From the NCBI GenBank assembly GCA_963663945.1, contig OY760687.1:3844001-3908000 (forward strand): a stretch of 64,000 nucleotides of DNA, read 5' to 3'. The DNA is from Bin87 sp963663945. GTDB lineage: Bacteria; Chloroflexota; Dehalococcoidia; Lucifugimonadales; UBA3495. The notes below the pieces were generated by a model. That model made no database searches and was not told the origin of the DNA. It saw only the letters and a program-made list of their open reading frames with translations. The translations under genes and the position numbers were made by a program. Positions 7,824 to 15,566 of this stretch are shown here, in pieces (positions within the stretch are counted from its first letter, which is position 1; every line of letters begins with the position of its first letter).

Positions 7824-9575
7824 ATGGTATTGGGATTGAGAAGCTATCGTCCACTGGTCGGCGGTGTTACCCACATGGTGAGCACCGGTCACTATCTGGC
7901 AACCGCGGCCGGCTACCGGATCCTTGAGCAGGGAGGCAACGCCATCGACGCCGGCGTTGCCGCCGGCATCGTGATCAACGTCACGCTTCCCCAGTACACC
8001 AGCTTCGGCGGCGTGGCTCCGATCATCATCCACCACGCCGAGTCGGGAGAAACCAGGGAGATCAGCGGCCTGGGCCGATGGCCGGCTGAGGCGTCCATCG
8101 ATTATTTCCGGCGTGAGCATGGCGGCGACATACCTCACGGAGTGATGCGTACCGTAACGCCGGCCGCGCCCGACGCCTGGCTTACCACCCTCAGTCGCTA
8201 CGGCACCATGACCTTCGAGCAGGTGGTCACGCCGGCGCTGGAAATCGCCGCCGGCGGTTTCCCGATACCTGCCACACTGAACCGGGCGCTGGTCAGCAGC
8301 GGCGACAGCATCATCCTCGACGAAGGGGACACCAGCCAGTGGACCAGCACCATGGAGATCTTCTATCCTGGAGGCGAGGCCCTGGGCATCGGTGATCTGC
8401 TGGTGCAGTCCGACCTGGCCCGGACCTTCCGGCGCATGATTGACGCCGAGCGAACTGCGTCAGGACAGGGTCGTGAGGCCGCCATCCAGGCCGCGCGCGA
8501 CCTGTTTTACAAGGGTGACATTGCCGAAGAGATGGTCGCGTTCATCCGGAGCCAGGGCGGATGGTTGTCCATGGATGACCTGGCAGCCTTCTCCGTTGGC
8601 GTAGACGCTCCACCGATGATCGACTACAAGGGCATCGATGTGTACGCCTGTGGCCCGTGGTGCCAGGGGCCGATGAACCTCCACGCCCTGCGCATCCTGG
8701 AAGGCTGTGACCTCCAGGGTATGGGCCACAACTCTGCGGAATACATCCACACGGTCCTGGAGGCGCTCAAACTGGCTTTCGCCGACCGTCACGCCTACTA
8801 CGGCGACCCCGATTTCGTGGACGTGCCCATGGCCGGCCTGCTCTCTCGGGAATATGCCGAGATTCGACGGAAGGAAATCGATTCCCGCCGGGCCCACCCC
8901 GAAATGCCCGATGCTGGCGATCCCTGGGCGCACCAGTCGGGGAGTGGCCGTGCGGCTCGCAAACCGGAACCGGTGGCCGGACCGTTGTCGGCCGATACGT
9001 CCTACATCTGCGCGGTGGACCGCTGGGGCAATGCGTTCTCTGCCACGCCCAGCGACGGGTTCGGCGGCGCGCCGATCGTGCCGGGACTGGGCTTCATGGT
9101 GTCGGCTCGCGGCGCGCAGAACTGGCTGGACGAGGACCATCCCGCCGGCCTGGCGCCCGGAAAGCGGCCACGCCTCACGCCCAACCCGGCGATGGCGTTC
9201 AAGGACGGCAAGCCCTGGATGCCTTTCGGAACGCCGGGCGGCGACGTGCAGCCCCAGTCCATGGTCCAGCTATTCCTGAATGTTGCCGAGTTTGGCATGG
9301 ATGTGCAGCAGGCCATCGAAGCCCCGCGAGCGTCGACATGGAGTTTCCCCAACTCCTTCTGGCCGCACGCCTATCGCCCCGGCCTGGTCGGCGTCGAGTC
9401 CCGCATCGAATCGTCGGTGGTGGACGACCTGCGCAAACGTGGCCACGACGTGGACGTGTGGAACGAGTGGACGCCACGGATGGGTTCCCTGTGCGCCATC
9501 GAGATTGATCGCGAGCGCGGCAGCCTGTTTGGAGGCGCCGACCTGCGGCGAGACGGCTACGCGATGGGTCGGTAA
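7824..9575 (+). CDS. Gamma-glutamyltransferase family Ntn hydrolase
   Basis: 583 residues from the ATG at 7824, preceded by GGAGG at 7814-7818; longer readings reach back to 7530 but are unconserved. The N-terminal part has GGNAIDAGVAAGIV and the GVMRTVTPAAPDAW region of the large subunit. The autoprocessing nucleophile is Thr392 in DTSYICAVDRWGNAFSAT, at the same distance from the start as Thr391 of E. coli GGT. The C-terminal small subunit has the GLGFM, PGKRPRLTPNPAM and GTPGGD motifs. The usual TTH motif reads DTS here. There is no signal peptide, so the enzyme is probably cytoplasmic and could act on other gamma-glutamyl or acylated substrates. Confidence 0.93.
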   Translation: MVLGLRSYRPLVGGVTHMVSTGHYLATAAGYRILEQGGNAIDAGVAAGIVINVTLPQYTSFGGVAPIIIHHAESGETREISGLGRWPAEASIDYFRREHGGDIPHGVMRTVTPAAPDAWLTTLSRYGTMTFEQVVTPALEIAAGGFPIPATLNRALVSSGDSIILDEGDTSQWTSTMEIFYPGGEALGIGDLLVQSDLARTFRRMIDAERTASGQGREAAIQAARDLFYKGDIAEEMVAFIRSQGGWLSMDDLAAFSVGVDAPPMIDYKGIDVYACGPWCQGPMNLHALRILEGCDLQGMGHNSAEYIHTVLEALKLAFADRHAYYGDPDFVDVPMAGLLSREYAEIRRKEIDSRRAHPEMPDAGDPWAHQSGSGRAARKPEPVAGPLSADTSYICAVDRWGNAFSATPSDGFGGAPIVPGLGFMVSARGAQNWLDEDHPAGLAPGKRPRLTPNPAMAFKDGKPWMPFGTPGGDVQPQSMVQLFLNVAEFGMDVQQAIEAPRASTWSFPNSFWPHAYRPGLVGVESRIESSVVDDLRKRGHDVDVWNEWTPRMGSLCAIEIDRERGSLFGGADLRRDGYAMGR

Positions 9576-9601
9576 ATTACAAACCCGTCACGACGGACCA
9601 A

Positions 9602-9635
9602 ACGGCGCCGGGCGATCCGCCCGGCGCCGTTTTTT
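9602..9635 (+). terminator. Rho-independent terminator
   Basis: A 13-bp perfect GC-rich stem (9602-9614 with 9618-9630) closes a 3-base loop and is followed by a six-T run. It lies 27 bases after the gamma-glutamyltransferase stop and between convergent genes, so it may insulate both. It is the clearest intrinsic terminator in the window. Confidence 0.92.
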
Positions 9636-9702
9636 GATCACACTGCTTGCGTGGGGTGAGTGACCAACGCGCTCGTGATGCGTCGCTGGGATGAAATCGG
9701 AT

Positions 9703-12147
9703 CTACGGCTTCGCCATCCGGTAACCGATGCCGTGCTCGGTGAAGATGTAAGACGGCTTGCGGGCGTTGTCGCCAAGCTTTTGCCGCAGTGTCTTCACGT
9801 AAGCGCGCAGGAGTTGCGATTCGCCGGCATACTGGGGTCCCCAGACGCGGTGCAACAACTCGTCCTGGGTCATTACCCGCCCGGCGCTGCCGGAGAGTTC
9901 GTGCAGCAGTTTGTATTCGGTCGCCGTCAATTGCACCGGTTGGCCCGACACCGTGACCCGATCGGAAGTGTAGTCGATGCTCACCCGTCCCATGGCGTAT
10001 CCGTCTTCCTCGTTCCTGGTGTAGGCGGCTGCCTGTCTGCGGAGTGATGCCTTGATCCTTGCAACTAATTCGGTCGGGGAGAAAGGCTTAACGATGTAGC
10101 CGTCGGCGCCTTTTTCAAAGGCCAGGATCGCGTTCGCTTCGTCGCCCGGGTCGAGTATGGCGATCACCGATACTTGACGTTTCGATGTGAGCCATTCCAC
10201 CAGTCCAAACTCGCTTGCGTCCGATCTGGCCAGGTCAATCACTGCGATTTCCGGCTTTTGCTCGTTAACCAGACGCTCCAAGTCGCCGCGGTCGAACACG
10301 GCCATGGGGGCAAAATCGGCGCGTGTCAGCGTTCGGCGCATCGTGCTGAGGATGTGCGGATCCTCGGCGATCACCAGGACCCTTGGCTTCTCGGCAGCCG
10401 GCGGTTGAACAGGGCCCGCGCCATTGCTGGTTTCGGATGTTGTCGTAACTGATTCTACCTGGGCGACAGGAATGGTCAGCGAGAACGTCACCCCGTGCTC
10501 ATCCTCGCTGCGCACCACGCGGAACCGTCCCCCGTGAGCATTCACCACACCCTGGGCCATTGCCAGGGCAAGCCCACCTTCGTCGGCGCTCCCGTGGCGT
10601 TCGCCCATTCGGGCCACCCGCAGTCTTTCGAACAGCTGGGGAGGTTGGGTGCTGTGGCCGCAATCTCCGACGGTGGACACTGAGATGGCGACCTCGGAGT
10701 CCTGCAATTCGGCGCTGACCGTGATGGTGGCCAATTCGGTGGAATACCTGAAGCTGTGGGCGAACAGGTCGCGCAGGACCCGGTCGACGCGCTCCCGGTC
10801 CGCGAGAATGTGGGGCAGACCTGACGGGATTCGAGAGTCAAAGGTTTGGCCGGCGTGGTTGCGCCGAAACTCATTGATCGCGTCAGAAGCCAACTGATGC
10901 ACGTCGGTGTTTTCCAGGGAAAGCTGCAACGTGCCAGCGTCGATGCGAGACAAATCAATCAGGCTGTTGATTTGTGTGCGCATAAGCTCCGTCTGGTGGT
11001 CAATTATCTGCAGCAGTTGCAAAGGCTCGGGCGAATGCATCGAGCCGACCACATCGGCCAGAGCGACGATAGAGCCTTTGATCGTACTCAACGGCGTGCG
11101 CAGCTCCTGGCTGACCATGCCGAGGAGATCGGATCGCAACTTTTCGTCGTCCAAATGTGGGCTCATGTCCTGCATGGCCACCACTACCGACACAATATCG
11201 CCGTCATCTGAGTAGATGGGCGCGGCGTTGACCAGGGTGGTAATCGAGCGTCCGCTGGGCAAACAGATGACAACTTCCTCGGCGAGAACCGTTTCGCCGC
11301 TCTGCATAACCCGGGATGTCGGCAGCTCACTGAAGGAAACTTCCCGACCGTCAGCCCGCCGAAACGAAGCCACCTCCGGCAGCCGCTCGAAGGACCCTCC
11401 AGGGAGTTGCAGATCTTCAGACATGCGCTGGCATTCGCGGTTTGCGACCAGCAGTCGCCCGCTTTTGGCATCGAAGACGATCACGCCCATTGGGGCTATA
11501 TCGACCAACGCTTGCAGGTCGGTCTTTCTTCGCAGTACGGCTTCGAATTCGCGAGCGTTGGAGATTGCGTTTGCCGCATGCGTGGCGAAGCGTTCGATGA
11601 TGCCTTCGTCATCCGACGTGAACTCTTCGCCGGTTTCGGTCTGGGCCAGGTATATGTTGCCGATATGGACGCCGTCGCGACGGATCGGCATACCCAGAAA
11701 CGCCCGCATCGGGGGATGTCCGTCCGGCAACCCCACCGATCTGGGATGGCTGGCAATGTCTGCGATCCGCAGCGGGCCCCGGACTTCGTTCAGGTAGCCT
11801 AGTAGTCCCTTGCCTTGTGGCGGAGATTGGACACCATGGAATTCTCCTTCGGTGTCGCCGGATATGAATATGCCTTCGACTTCAGCCGAAGCGCTGTATG
11901 CCAGAAGCACTCCATAGCGAGCATTGGTGAGCCAGCGCGCGTTATCGATCACCCTTTGCAGGACAATCCCGGTCTCCAAACTTTCTGAGACCTGCAGACA
12001 TGCTTCCAAGAGGTCGCTGAATCTGCCAGGAGACTCCTGGTCATTCCCCTGGGGCCCGGCCATCCTGGTCGAGGCGTCAGTCGATATGTGTGCAGGCATG
12101 ATCAATCCGTGTGAATGTCTGGCGTGCTGGACTCGCGGGCGTGACAT
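9703..12147 (-). CDS. GAF-PAS-histidine pseudokinase fused to REC and OmpR-type DNA-binding domain
   Basis: 814 residues. Order: GAF (about 40-190), PAS (about 195-320), HisKA-like (about 335-400), HATPase-like (about 400-555), receiver (about 580-700), winged helix of the OmpR/PhoB type (about 720-812, ending in YIFTEHGIGYRM). The H-box reads VSQELRTPL, with Gln347 (codon 11107-11109) instead of the phospho-accepting His. The N-box has DLFAHSFRYS with no Asn, and no DxGxG box is visible. The receiver keeps an Asp in AVIDLARSD and the Lys in IVKPF. It therefore looks like a one-chain regulator that does not autophosphorylate. A tandem GTAACGAA site lies upstream. Confidence 0.9.
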   Translation of the reverse strand: MSRPRVQHARHSHGLIMPAHISTDASTRMAGPQGNDQESPGRFSDLLEACLQVSESLETGIVLQRVIDNARWLTNARYGVLLAYSASAEVEGIFISGDTEGEFHGVQSPPQGKGLLGYLNEVRGPLRIADIASHPRSVGLPDGHPPMRAFLGMPIRRDGVHIGNIYLAQTETGEEFTSDDEGIIERFATHAANAISNAREFEAVLRRKTDLQALVDIAPMGVIVFDAKSGRLLVANRECQRMSEDLQLPGGSFERLPEVASFRRADGREVSFSELPTSRVMQSGETVLAEEVVICLPSGRSITTLVNAAPIYSDDGDIVSVVVAMQDMSPHLDDEKLRSDLLGMVSQELRTPLSTIKGSIVALADVVGSMHSPEPLQLLQIIDHQTELMRTQINSLIDLSRIDAGTLQLSLENTDVHQLASDAINEFRRNHAGQTFDSRIPSGLPHILADRERVDRVLRDLFAHSFRYSTELATITVSAELQDSEVAISVSTVGDCGHSTQPPQLFERLRVARMGERHGSADEGGLALAMAQGVVNAHGGRFRVVRSEDEHGVTFSLTIPVAQVESVTTTSETSNGAGPVQPPAAEKPRVLVIAEDPHILSTMRRTLTRADFAPMAVFDRGDLERLVNEQKPEIAVIDLARSDASEFGLVEWLTSKRQVSVIAILDPGDEANAILAFEKGADGYIVKPFSPTELVARIKASLRRQAAAYTRNEEDGYAMGRVSIDYTSDRVTVSGQPVQLTATEYKLLHELSGSAGRVMTQDELLHRVWGPQYAGESQLLRAYVKTLRQKLGDNARKPSYIFTEHGIGYRMAKP

Positions 12148-12276
12148 GCCAATCTATCGTCGACTTATCCCATGGCTCTGAGAACGAGTGTCTTTCCCAG
12201 AATCTCGATAGGTGACTCGTAGAGTGATCGCCTGCGTCGGCAGCATCATACCCACCTCAATCATCGGAGTCAAACA

Positions 12277-12320
12277 TTCGTTACGCAAGTATGTCGCATT
12301 TGTAACGAATCAGTAACGAA
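12277..12320. promoter_or_regulatory. Tandem GTAACGAA repeats, candidate operator of the OmpR-type regulator
   Basis: GTAACGAA occurs at 12302-12309 and again at 12313-12320, an 11-base step or about one helical turn. An inverted copy TTCGTTAC is at 12277-12284. Two direct half-sites 11 bases apart are the usual target form for OmpR/PhoB winged-helix dimers. The cluster lies 130-170 bases upstream of the pseudokinase-regulator gene, so autoregulation is likely. This is inference from pattern and position. Confidence 0.5.
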
Positions 12321-12448
12321 CTATCGTCCTGCCTGCCTGGCGGTTCCAGGGATGCAGTGGACACGCGGCAGTCGGCGCCTTTGGCGTTGACTCGTTGCTG
12401 AGGAGGGCACTGTGAAGGCGCTGGACGCATGATAAGGCGAGTATCTCA

Positions 12449-12475
12449 CCCAATCGGTTATATAACTATATTGGG
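12449..12475. promoter_or_regulatory. AT-rich inverted repeat (possible operator/promoter)
   Basis: CCCAAT at 12449-12454 pairs with ATTGGG at 12470-12475, and the centre holds the perfect palindrome GTTATATAAC (12457-12466) on nearly the same axis. This nested symmetry in GC-rich DNA suggests a protein-binding site or an AT-rich promoter core between the divergent genes. Confidence 0.35.
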
Positions 12476-12701
12476 CATGCGTATCGCCAAGCTGCATAAC
12501 GCCGACAGTCTGGCCGAATGGATGCCGATCCGCCACATGAGTTTCCCATCGTTTACAATAGTTGGCAAACTCCCTGCTGGGTCACGAAACAACCGCGGGC
12601 AAAGCGCTGGCTTCGGGAATTGTCGTATCCCAGTTCGGGCCCGGCCCGCCTGAGCCTGGAGGCGGGGACGGGGCGAATGCTTCACTTACCTGGTATCGAG
12701 A

Positions 12702-13232
12702 ATGGATGATCAGCAAGCCATCGCCGAGCTCGTGCGGCCGCACATCCATCATGGTCGCTTTGTCCTGGAGGACGACCAGACCACCAACTGGTACGTCAAT
12801 GGACGCGCCTTCATGCTCAGCCCAGAGAGCAGCATCCTGGCCGGCCGCATCATTGGTGACATGCTTGCCGACGACGTCCGTTGCGTGGGCGGGCCGGCCA
12901 CGGCGGCAATCCCCGTGGTGACGGCGGTGGTGCATCAATCCGCAGTACACCGCACCGGTTTCTACGTGCGAGGCGAGGCCAAAGGCTACGGCATGCTCAA
13001 CCTGATCGAAGGCAACCTCGAACGGCAGGTGGCCATTGTCGACGACACGTGCTACACGGGTGATTCGATCATCAATTGCATTCGCGCCGTGGAGGAAGCT
13101 GGCTCAGTGGTCAGGCAGGTGGTTGTTGTGTTCGACCGGGGAGACGGCGGTGAGCGCATTCGCGAACTGGGCTATGATTACCGGTTCGTGCTGAGAATCG
13201 AGGACGGCCAGCCGGTAGTGCCCACCGGTTGA
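12702..13232 (+). CDS. Orotate phosphoribosyltransferase-like protein (PyrE family)
   Basis: 176 residues, slightly shorter than most PyrE. The type I PRTase PRPP-binding motif VAIVDDTCYTGDSI is at about residues 109-122. FVLEDDQTTNWYVNGR near the N-terminus resembles the substrate loop region (F-x-L-x-SG-x-x-S-x-Y-x-D) of OPRTase, though the match is loose. GFYVRGEAKGYG corresponds to the VRKxxKxHG region carrying catalytic lysines. It would transfer phosphoribose from PRPP to orotate or a related base. It is a single gene with no pyr operon nearby. The start ATG at 12702 lacks a strong ribosome site. Confidence 0.8.
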   Translation: MDDQQAIAELVRPHIHHGRFVLEDDQTTNWYVNGRAFMLSPESSILAGRIIGDMLADDVRCVGGPATAAIPVVTAVVHQSAVHRTGFYVRGEAKGYGMLNLIEGNLERQVAIVDDTCYTGDSIINCIRAVEEAGSVVRQVVVVFDRGDGGERIRELGYDYRFVLRIEDGQPVVPTG

Positions 13233-13471
13233 CGGTTTGGGGATCGCTCCGAACGGACCCTGGCCGGTTCTTGCTCTTCAGAGTGAACTGGCATTCTGCG
13301 CCAAACCCAGCGCCTCGACGGAGTTCCGGCGTCCGTGGCTCAGCCGGCTCGCGCTTCTTGAGCCTCTGCCGCGCGGCAGGTTGCCGGATATTCATCCCTC
13401 GCCGCAGGCAGGGCATCGAGGGTGAACTGCCGTAAAATGTGTGCGACTTTTCAACGCTGCAGTGCGATCCC

Positions 13472-14302
13472 ATGAATCGACTCGTCAAAATCTCGGCCAC
13501 CCTGGTCTATTCCAACTGGTTCGAGTATTTCATCATCGCCGTCATCATCGTGAACGGCGCCCTGCTGGGCCTGGAAACTTCCGCAGTCATCGCCGATGCC
13601 TACGGGCACTGGCTGGAGTTGGGAAACCAGATCGCCCTGGGAATCTTCATCGTTGAAGCCATCCTCAAGATGATGGCGCTATGGCCGCGTATGCAGAACT
13701 ATTTCCGGGACGGCTGGAACATCTTTGACTTCATGGTGATCGTCTTTGCCCTGATACCGGCCACCGGCCAGTTTGCGATGATCGCCCGGCTGGCCCGCCT
13801 GCTCCGAGTGGTGCGCCTGATCTCAGCCATCCGGGACCTGAGGCTCATCGTGGCGGCGCTGGTGCGCTCCATTCCAAGCGTCGGCCACGTGATCATGTTG
13901 ATGAGCGTCGTGGTGTACATCTACGCCATCATGGGTTTCCATCTGTTCCACGCCCACGATCCGGAACATTGGGGCAGCCTCGCGATATCGCTCCTCACCC
14001 TGTTCAACATCATCACGCTGGACGGGTGGACCGAGGTCATGGACACGGCGATGCGGAAGCATTCCTTCGCGTGGGTTTATTTCGTCAGCTTCGTGGTGGT
14101 GGGAACCTTCGTGGTGATCAATCTGTTCATCGCCATCATCATCAACAGTTTGGACGAGACGAAGCGAGGCAACCTGCAGGAAGGGCTTGAGCCGGTCTCC
14201 CGCCAGGATCTGGTGCGCGAGCTGCGGGCGACGCAGGAGACGCTGAAACGACTGGAAGAGCGGCTGAACGCGGACGACGCCGAGGAGGAGGACCGTCGCT
14301 AG
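13472..14302 (+). CDS. Bacterial voltage-gated cation channel (NaChBac/BacNav-like)
   Basis: 276 residues from the ATG at 13472; 11 further upstream residues are possible from 13439. Single six-helix domain: S1 (FEYFIIAVIIVNGALLGLET), S2, S3 (WNIFDFMVIVFAL), a clear S4 with regularly spaced arginines (MIARLARLLRVVRLI), S5, the pore and S6 (FVVINLFIAIIINS). A C-terminal coiled coil (LRATQETLKRLEERL) is typical of the tetramerising BacNav tail. The filter is TLDGWTE (Thr182 to Glu188) instead of NaChBac TLESWAS. An Asp at that position is associated with calcium preference in engineered channels, so ion choice is open. Confidence 0.93.
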   Translation: MNRLVKISATLVYSNWFEYFIIAVIIVNGALLGLETSAVIADAYGHWLELGNQIALGIFIVEAILKMMALWPRMQNYFRDGWNIFDFMVIVFALIPATGQFAMIARLARLLRVVRLISAIRDLRLIVAALVRSIPSVGHVIMLMSVVVYIYAIMGFHLFHAHDPEHWGSLAISLLTLFNIITLDGWTEVMDTAMRKHSFAWVYFVSFVVVGTFVVINLFIAIIINSLDETKRGNLQEGLEPVSRQDLVRELRATQETLKRLEERLNADDAEEEDRR

Positions 14303-14342
14303 CGTCGTCGTGCTCGCACGAACCGGGTTTGCGGCGGGGAAT

Positions 14343-14452
14343 GTCAGAATCAGGATTTGCTGGATTTTATGATTGGACAGGATTGGGAGATAATCATCAC
14401 GGATCGGTCCCAATCCTGATAATCCCAAAATCTTGAAAATCCTGATTCTGAC
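14343..14452. repeat. Inverted-repeat hairpin element, GTCAGAATCAGG family
   Basis: Starts GTCAGAATCAGGATT and ends AATCCTGATTCTGAC, a near-perfect 15-base terminal inverted repeat around a diverged centre. Related copies are at 40428-40518, 42487-42596 and 59434-59543. The 5' flank (ACCGGGTTTGCGGC) also resembles the outer arm seen at 59404. It lies between the channel and an amidohydrolase. Likely a non-coding REP/MITE-like element. Confidence 0.85.
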
Positions 14453-14532
14453 GAATTGCGCATGAGCGACGCCGAGCCGTTCCGCACGGGTGGTATCATT
14501 GGCCCGAATCATCCGGAGATGGAGGGATCGAC

Positions 14533-15549
14533 GTGCCTTTTGGAGACAATGACTGGCTGGCCCTGACCCAGGAAGACCCGATAGAGCCCGACATCCCGCT
14601 GTGTGACCCACACCACCACTTCTGGGACCGCCGTATGCAGAGCGTGCCCTACCAGCGCTACCTGCTGCACGAACTGATGGCCGATCTCGATTCCGGCCAC
14701 AACGTGCGGTCCACCGTTTTTGTTGAGGCGCGGTCCATGTATCGCGCCGACGGCCCGGCAGAACTGCAACCGGTGGGCGAGGTGGAATTCGTGCAGGGGC
14801 TGGCGGCGGCCAGCGCCAGCGGCACCTACGGCGAAGCCAGAGCCGCGGCCGCCATAGTGGGCCACGCCGACCTCAAACTTGGGGACAACGTGGCCGGGGT
14901 GCTGGAAGCATTGCAGGCGGCGAGCCCGAACCGGTTCAAGGGCATCCGGCACAATGTGACCTGGAGCCCGGACCCCTCATTGGAAAACCGCGAAACCCAG
15001 GGGATCATGTCCAACGAGATCTTCCGCACCGGAGCCCGGGTGCTGGCCCGAATGGGTCTGTCGCTGGACGTGATGCTGTCCTTCCCCCAGTTGAACGAGC
15101 TTGCCGAGTTCGCGCGAGCGGTGCCCGAGGTGTCCATCATCCTCAACCACGTGGGCGGGGTCTCCCGCACCGGGATCTATGCCGGCAAGGACGACGAGGT
15201 CATACCGGCCTGGCGAGATGGCATCCGTGCCGTGGCGGAGTGCCCCAACGTCACCTGCAAGCTGGGCGGATTGGGCATGCCGCGCTGGGGGTTCGGCTGG
15301 CACGCGCGCGCCCAGCCCATCGGCTCTGAGGAGTTGGCCGAGGCCATGACCCCGTGGTTGACCCACTGCATCGAGCAGTTCGGCCCGGATCGCTGCATGT
15401 TCGAAAGCAACTTCCCGCCGGACAAGGTCTCCTTCTCGTACAACGTGATGTACAACGCCTTCAAGCGGCTATCCCGGAGTTACAGCGCCAGCGAGCGGGC
15501 AGACCTGCTCCACGACACGGCGGTTCGGGTGTACCGCATCGAGGCGTAA
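14533..15549 (+). CDS. COG3618-type metal-dependent amidohydrolase (PDC hydrolase family)
   Basis: 338 residues, GTG start with GGAGGG 8 bases upstream. Motifs are CDPHHHFWD at residues 25-33 (metal or active-site His), ILNHVGG, and CMFESNFPPDK near the C-terminus, all standard for the 2-pyrone-4,6-dicarboxylate lactonase/L-fucono-lactonase branch of the amidohydrolase superfamily. It would open a lactone or hydrolyse an amide. Seventeen bases separate it from the GMC oxidoreductase, so the two form an operon: oxidation of an alcohol followed by lactone opening is a reasonable guess. A close paralogue is at 47038-48054. Confidence 0.93.
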   Translation: MPFGDNDWLALTQEDPIEPDIPLCDPHHHFWDRRMQSVPYQRYLLHELMADLDSGHNVRSTVFVEARSMYRADGPAELQPVGEVEFVQGLAAASASGTYGEARAAAAIVGHADLKLGDNVAGVLEALQAASPNRFKGIRHNVTWSPDPSLENRETQGIMSNEIFRTGARVLARMGLSLDVMLSFPQLNELAEFARAVPEVSIILNHVGGVSRTGIYAGKDDEVIPAWRDGIRAVAECPNVTCKLGGLGMPRWGFGWHARAQPIGSEELAEAMTPWLTHCIEQFGPDRCMFESNFPPDKVSFSYNVMYNAFKRLSRSYSASERADLLHDTAVRVYRIEA

Positions 15550-15566
15550 CGCGAGGGCATGACGGC

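Larger units (their letters stand above)
12148..12701. other. Long intergenic region between divergent regulator and pyrE-like gene
   Basis: No convincing gene. It holds a GTAACGAA repeat cluster (12277-12320) and an inverted repeat (12449-12475), listed separately. Small overlapping reading frames between 12321 and 12700 lack ribosome sites and recognisable motifs. Confidence 0.6.
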
